The notes below the pieces were generated by a model. That model made no database searches, had not been told where the DNA came from, and saw only the letters and a list, made by a program, of their open reading frames with translations. Shown here piece by piece: positions 61,317 to 64,000 of a DNA stretch of 64,000 nt (within the stretch, counting starts at the first letter, position 1; the number at the start of each line of letters is the position of its first letter). Source of the stretch: Pseudomonas protegens CHA0. GTDB taxonomy: Bacteria; Pseudomonadota; Gammaproteobacteria; Pseudomonadales; Pseudomonadaceae. The translations under genes were made by a program, and so were the position numbers. The stretch is from the NCBI RefSeq assembly GCF_000397205.1, contig NC_021237.1, positions 2,047,001 through 2,111,000 of the forward strand, given 5' to 3'.

Positions 61317-61892
61317 TCAGCCCAGCAGTTCCTGCATGGCGATGATCTGTTCCGCGACCTGGATCAGCTTCTGCTGTTTGCTCATGGCCTGGCGACGCAT
61401 CAGGGTGTAGGCCTGTTCTTCGTCGCAGTCCTTCATCTTCATCAACAGGCCCTTGGCCAGTTCGATGCGCTTGCGCTCGGCCAGTTGCTGGTCCCGGGCC
61501 TGGAGTTGCGCGCGCAGGGCCTGGTCGCTTTCAAAGCGCGCCATGGCCACGTCGAGGATAGGCTGCAGGCGCTGGACCTGGATGCCCTCGACGATGTAGG
61601 CGCTGACCCCGGACTTGATCGCCTGGCGCATTACCCCCGGATCATGTTCATCGGTGAACATCACGATGGGCCGGGGTTGATCGCGGCTGACCAGCACCAC
61701 TTGCTCCATGACATCGCGGCTGGGTGACTCGGTATCGATCAGGATCACGTCCGGACGCACCGTTTCGACGCGGCCCGGCAGGTCGATGGTCAGGCCGGAT
61801 TCGTCAATCACCTCGAAACCGGCTTCGCTGAGGGCGGCCTTGAGCCTTCCGACTTTTTTCGCTGTGTCGTTGATCAGCAGGATACGCAGCAT
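61317..61892 (-). CDS. nasT: NasT, ANTAR-domain antiterminator of nitrate assimilation
   Basis: 191 residues. Receiver-like domain (MLRILLINDTAKKVGRLKAALSEAGF, DVILIDTESPSRDVMEQV) and a C-terminal ANTAR domain (AERKRIELAKGLLMKMKDCDEEQAYTLMRRQAMSKQQKLIQVAEQII). It binds dual-hexaloop leader RNAs and prevents termination; the partner NasS sequesters it when nitrate is absent. Fifteen bases after nasS. Three matching RNA leaders are present in this window. Confidence 0.95.
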   Translation of the reverse strand: MLRILLINDTAKKVGRLKAALSEAGFEVIDESGLTIDLPGRVETVRPDVILIDTESPSRDVMEQVVLVSRDQPRPIVMFTDEHDPGVMRQAIKSGVSAYIVEGIQVQRLQPILDVAMARFESDQALRAQLQARDQQLAERKRIELAKGLLMKMKDCDEEQAYTLMRRQAMSKQQKLIQVAEQIIAMQELLG

Positions 61893-61907
61893 GGTCGCGG
61901 GCTCCGA

Positions 61908-63119
61908 TCAGCGCTGGGCAACAAGGGGAGGGGTGCCGTTCATCGCATGCAGGCGGAAGCTGCGGGCATAGGCGGCAGGCTCAGAGCCGTCCCACACCTT
62001 GCCATCGATCAACTGGCTGCTGCGCATGTCCTGGCCCCAGGCGGCGATGCCCAGCGCGGTGGCGGCTTCGCGGTACAGCTCCAGCTGCTGCACGTGGCGA
62101 GCGACGCCCAGGTAATCCGGGTCTTCCCGCAGCAGGCCCCAGCGGCGGAACTGGGTCATGAACCACATGCCGTCGGACAGGTAGGGCAGGTTGACGGCGC
62201 CATGATGGTGAAAACGCAGGGCGTGGGGGTCCTGCCAGCGATTGCCCAGGCCGTCGGCGTAATCCCCCAGCAGCCGCGGCTCGATGCAGTCCAGCGGTGC
62301 ATTCAGGTAATCGGCAGCGCTCAGCAACTGGGCGGTGCTGCGGCGGTTTTCCGGGCTTTGCTCGATAAAGCGGCTGGCTTCGAGAATCGCCATCACCAGG
62401 ACCCGGGCGGTGTTCGGGTATTGCTCGACGAAGGCGCGGGTGCAGCCGAGGACTTTTTCCGGGTGATCCGGCCAGATCGCCTGGCTGGTGGCCAGGGTGA
62501 AACCCTGATCCTGCTGCACTGCACTGGCGCTCCAGGGTTCGCCGACGCAGAACCCATCGATGCGCCCGGCCTGCAGATGAGCCACCATCTGCGGTGGCGG
62601 CACCACTACGCTGTCGACATCCTGCAGCGGGTGGATACCCTGGCTGGCCAGCCAGTAGTACAGCCACATGGCGTGGGTACCGGTGGGGAAGGTCTGGGCG
62701 AAGGTCAGTCGTGCCCGGCTTTGGTGCACATGGCGGTCCAATGTCTCAGGGCTGGTCACCTTGAGGTTCTGCAGCTCCCGGGATAGGTTGATGCTCTGGC
62801 CATTCTGGTTCAGACCCATGAGCACTGCCATGTCGCAGGGGTTGGTGCCGCCGATACCCAGGTGTACCGCGTAGATCAGTCCATACAGGCTGTGGGCGGC
62901 GTCCAGTTCGCCGCTCACCAGCTTGTCCCGCAGCCCGGCCCAGGAGCTCTGGCGCTTTAGGTTCAGAGTCAGCCCGTAGGGCTGGGCAAAGCCCTGGGTG
63001 GCGGCGACCACCACTGAGGCGCAATCGGTCAGGGCCATGAAGCCCAGGTCGATGGCGGACTTTTCCGGGGCATCACTGCCGTTGACCCAGGCCAGCGGGG
63101 TGTTGGGGAGATCGGTCAT
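61908..63119 (-). CDS. nasS: NasS, nitrate/nitrite sensor (periplasmic-binding-protein fold, cytoplasmic)
   Basis: 403 residues, NrtA/CmpA-like fold without signal peptide: MTDLPNTPLAWVNGSDAPEKSAIDLGFMALTDCASVVVAATQGFAQPYGL ligand domain; FPTGTHAMWLYYWLASQGI and RIDGFCVGEPWSASAV are typical. It binds NasT and releases it on nitrate or nitrite binding. ATG 63119 has AAGGTG nine bases upstream; a longer open frame would translate the leader. Preceded by its own sigma-54/ANTAR leader. Confidence 0.94.
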   Translation of the reverse strand: MTDLPNTPLAWVNGSDAPEKSAIDLGFMALTDCASVVVAATQGFAQPYGLTLNLKRQSSWAGLRDKLVSGELDAAHSLYGLIYAVHLGIGGTNPCDMAVLMGLNQNGQSINLSRELQNLKVTSPETLDRHVHQSRARLTFAQTFPTGTHAMWLYYWLASQGIHPLQDVDSVVVPPPQMVAHLQAGRIDGFCVGEPWSASAVQQDQGFTLATSQAIWPDHPEKVLGCTRAFVEQYPNTARVLVMAILEASRFIEQSPENRRSTAQLLSAADYLNAPLDCIEPRLLGDYADGLGNRWQDPHALRFHHHGAVNLPYLSDGMWFMTQFRRWGLLREDPDYLGVARHVQQLELYREAATALGIAAWGQDMRSSQLIDGKVWDGSEPAAYARSFRLHAMNGTPPLVAQR

Positions 63120-63142
63120 GACGTGGCACCTTGCATAAAAAA

Positions 63143-63187
63143 GCGTCGTACCCGCCGACCGGGTGAGGCCGGGGCGGGTGACGACGC
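63143..63187 (-). terminator. Attenuator terminator in the nasST leader
   Basis: Minus strand: GCGTCGT-C-ACCCGCC pairs with GGCGGGT-ACGACGC around a 16-base loop, one unpaired C, then six T (63142-63137). Its 5' arm overlaps hairpin P2. Confidence 0.88.
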
Positions 63188-63224
63188 CATTGTCCTGGGA
63201 CCTCAGCCGCCCTTGGCCGAGGTC
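63183..63224 (-). promoter_or_regulatory. ANTAR (NasT) antiterminator hairpins of the nasST leader
   Basis: Minus strand: GACCTCGGCC-AAGGGC-GGCTGAGGTC (63224-63199; ten base pairs, one G-U), four bases, then GAC-AATGGC-GTC (63194-63183; three base pairs). Both loops have A1 and G4. P2 is weak but in the same place relative to the terminator as in the other two leaders. Confidence 0.78.
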
Positions 63225-63240
63225 TGCATGCACATGAGAG

Positions 63241-63256
63241 TGCAAGGCATATGCCA
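63241..63256 (-). promoter_or_regulatory. Sigma-54 promoter of nasST
   Basis: Minus strand: TGGCATATGCCTTGCA, a full match to TGGCAY-N5-TTGCA. Predicted start near 63230, six bases before P1. TGCAC-N6-GTGCA at 63229-63244 overlaps the -12 box. Confidence 0.85.
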
Positions 63257-63306
63257 GCCCGGCGGGGATTTCACTTCGCGCCTCGCCTGCAAGCCCCGGG
63301 GCCGGC

Positions 63307-63312
63307 TATAAT
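63307..63312 (+). promoter_or_regulatory. Likely pyrD -10 box
   Basis: TATAAT, a perfect -10, 40 bases before the pyrD ATG. No recognisable -35 lies 17 bases upstream, so activator help or another spacing is possible. Confidence 0.45.
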
Positions 63313-63351
63313 CGGCGCCCTATTTCGCCGCCAACCGAGTTCATCCCGCCC

Positions 63352-64000
63352 ATGTATACCCTGGCCCGCCAGCTGTTGTTCAAACTCTCCCCGGAAACCT
63401 CCCACGATCTGTCCCTGGACCTGATCGGCGCGGGCGGGCGTTTGGGCCTTAACGGGCTGTTGTGCAAGGCCCCGGCGCAGATGCCGGTCAAGGTCATGGG
63501 CCTGGAGTTTGCGAACCCGGTAGGGCTGGCTGCGGGCCTGGACAAGAACGGCGCAGCCATCGACGGCTTCGCCCAATTGGGGTTTGGTTTTGTCGAGATC
63601 GGCACCGTCACCCCACGCCCGCAACCGGGCAACCCCAAGCCGCGGATCTTCCGCCTGCCCCAGGCCGAGGCCATCATCAACCGCATGGGCTTCAACAACC
63701 TGGGGGTCGACAACCTGCTGGCACGGGTCGCGGCCTCGCAATACAAAGGCGTGCTGGGGATCAATATCGGCAAGAACTTCGACACCCCGGTGGAGAGGGC
63801 GGTGGATGATTACCTGATCTGCCTGGACAAGGTCTATGCCCACGCCAGCTATGTCACGGTCAACGTCAGCTCGCCCAATACCCCGGGCCTGCGCAGCCTG
63901 CAATTTGGCGAGTCGCTCAAGCAACTGCTGGCGGCCTTGAGCCAGCGCCAACAGGAACTGGCTGCGATCCACGGCAAGCGTGTACCGCTGGCCATCAAGA
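63352..64000 (+). CDS. pyrD: Dihydroorotate dehydrogenase (quinone), 3' end outside window
   Basis: 216 codons are visible and the frame stays open to the window end. [24 protein letters not shown] is the N-terminal helical membrane-binding extension of class 2 enzymes; [46 protein letters not shown] holds FMN-binding residues, and [17 protein letters not shown] the catalytic Ser region. It oxidises dihydroorotate to orotate with ubiquinone at the inner membrane. Divergent from nasS, with 232 bases between starts. Confidence 0.95.
   Translation, partial: MYTLARQLLFKLSPETSHDLSLDLIGAGGRLGLNGLLCKAPAQMPVKVMGLEFANPVGLAAGLDKNGAAIDGFAQLGFGFVEIGTVTPRPQPGNPKPRIFRLPQAEAIINRMGFNNLGVDNLLARVAASQYKGVLGINIGKNFDTPVERAVDDYLICLDKVYAHASYVTVNVSSPNTPGLRSLQFGESLKQLLAALSQRQQELAAIHGKRVPLAIK

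Noticed and set aside
63120..63245. Upstream extension of nasS
   Set aside because: It would translate the ANTAR hairpins and terminator; ATG 63119 has AAGGTG at proper spacing.

Overview
The window is a chromosomal segment of a fluorescent-group Pseudomonas (P. fluorescens/P. protegens/P. chlororaphis type). The support is gene content and order: the syntenic run ppsR | ppsA - hydrolase - rraA - cmaX - crfX - cmpX - sigX - oprF | cobA - nasA - nirD - nirB, the GntR - prpB - prpC - acnD - prpF - prpD methylcitrate operon, high GC with strong third-position GC bias, and many Pseudomonas REP/REPIN palindromes. No prophage, insertion sequence, CRISPR array or rRNA was seen. Only the segment around the tRNA-Ser (about 16.0-18.3 kb) looks accessory.

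Layout. 0-3.2 kb: end of a MocR-type aminotransferase gene, then small genes (Lys/Ala-rich exported protein, Cys-cluster protein, START-domain protein, RraB-like protein). 3.2-3.4 kb: a probable minus-strand small RNA. 3.6-6.7 kb: circularly permuted ATP-grasp / alpha-E / transglutaminase operon. 6.8-8.3 kb: periplasmic c-type cytochrome, Cys-less rhodanese and a 31-residue membrane peptide. 8.7-12.9 kb: thiolase and trifunctional beta-oxidation enzyme, then a glutamine amidotransferase. 12.9-15.7 kb: CorA, PlsC, a crotonase. 16-18.7 kb: tRNA-Ser(GGA) and small exported proteins. 19-21.6 kb: HAD phosphatase, SDR with divergent LysR regulator. 21.7-24.4 kb: Asp/Glu/hydantoin-racemase-family enzyme with NCS1 transporter and a dyad-rich control region. 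24.5-27.5 kb: cysH, thrH, pabB. 27.7-30.7 kb: RimK-like ATP-grasp / 7TM inactive transglutaminase / retropepsin-like protease operon. 30.9-39.6 kb: propionate (2-methylcitrate) operon. 39.7-42.2 kb: EamA exporter and divergent MocR regulator. 42.2-51.4 kb: ppsR/ppsA to oprF. 51.4-63.1 kb: nitrate assimilation. 63.3 kb: start of pyrD, cut by the window end.

How it works together. The nitrate block is the most informative part. Three transcripts (nirB-nirD-nasA-cobA; nitrate MFS - PP2C/kinase; nasS-nasT) each begin with a near-consensus sigma-54 promoter, followed by two hairpins whose six-base loops carry A at position 1 and G at position 4, the second hairpin overlapping the 5' arm of an intrinsic terminator. 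This is the architecture recognised by ANTAR antiterminators, and NasT, encoded here, is one. The locus therefore reads as a nitrogen-limitation plus nitrate AND-gate: sigma-54 makes the leaders, and NasT, released from NasS by nitrate, lets transcription continue. The sensor operon itself carries the same leader, implying positive autoregulation.

Strongest further leads: the minus-strand sRNA candidate at about 3.3 kb; two unrelated ATP-grasp/transglutaminase-fold clusters of unknown product; a racemase-family enzyme lacking the first catalytic Cys (as in arylmalonate decarboxylase); paired operators in the propionate operon; and dyads upstream of the NCS1 operon. All names come from reading the sequence; no database search was run.
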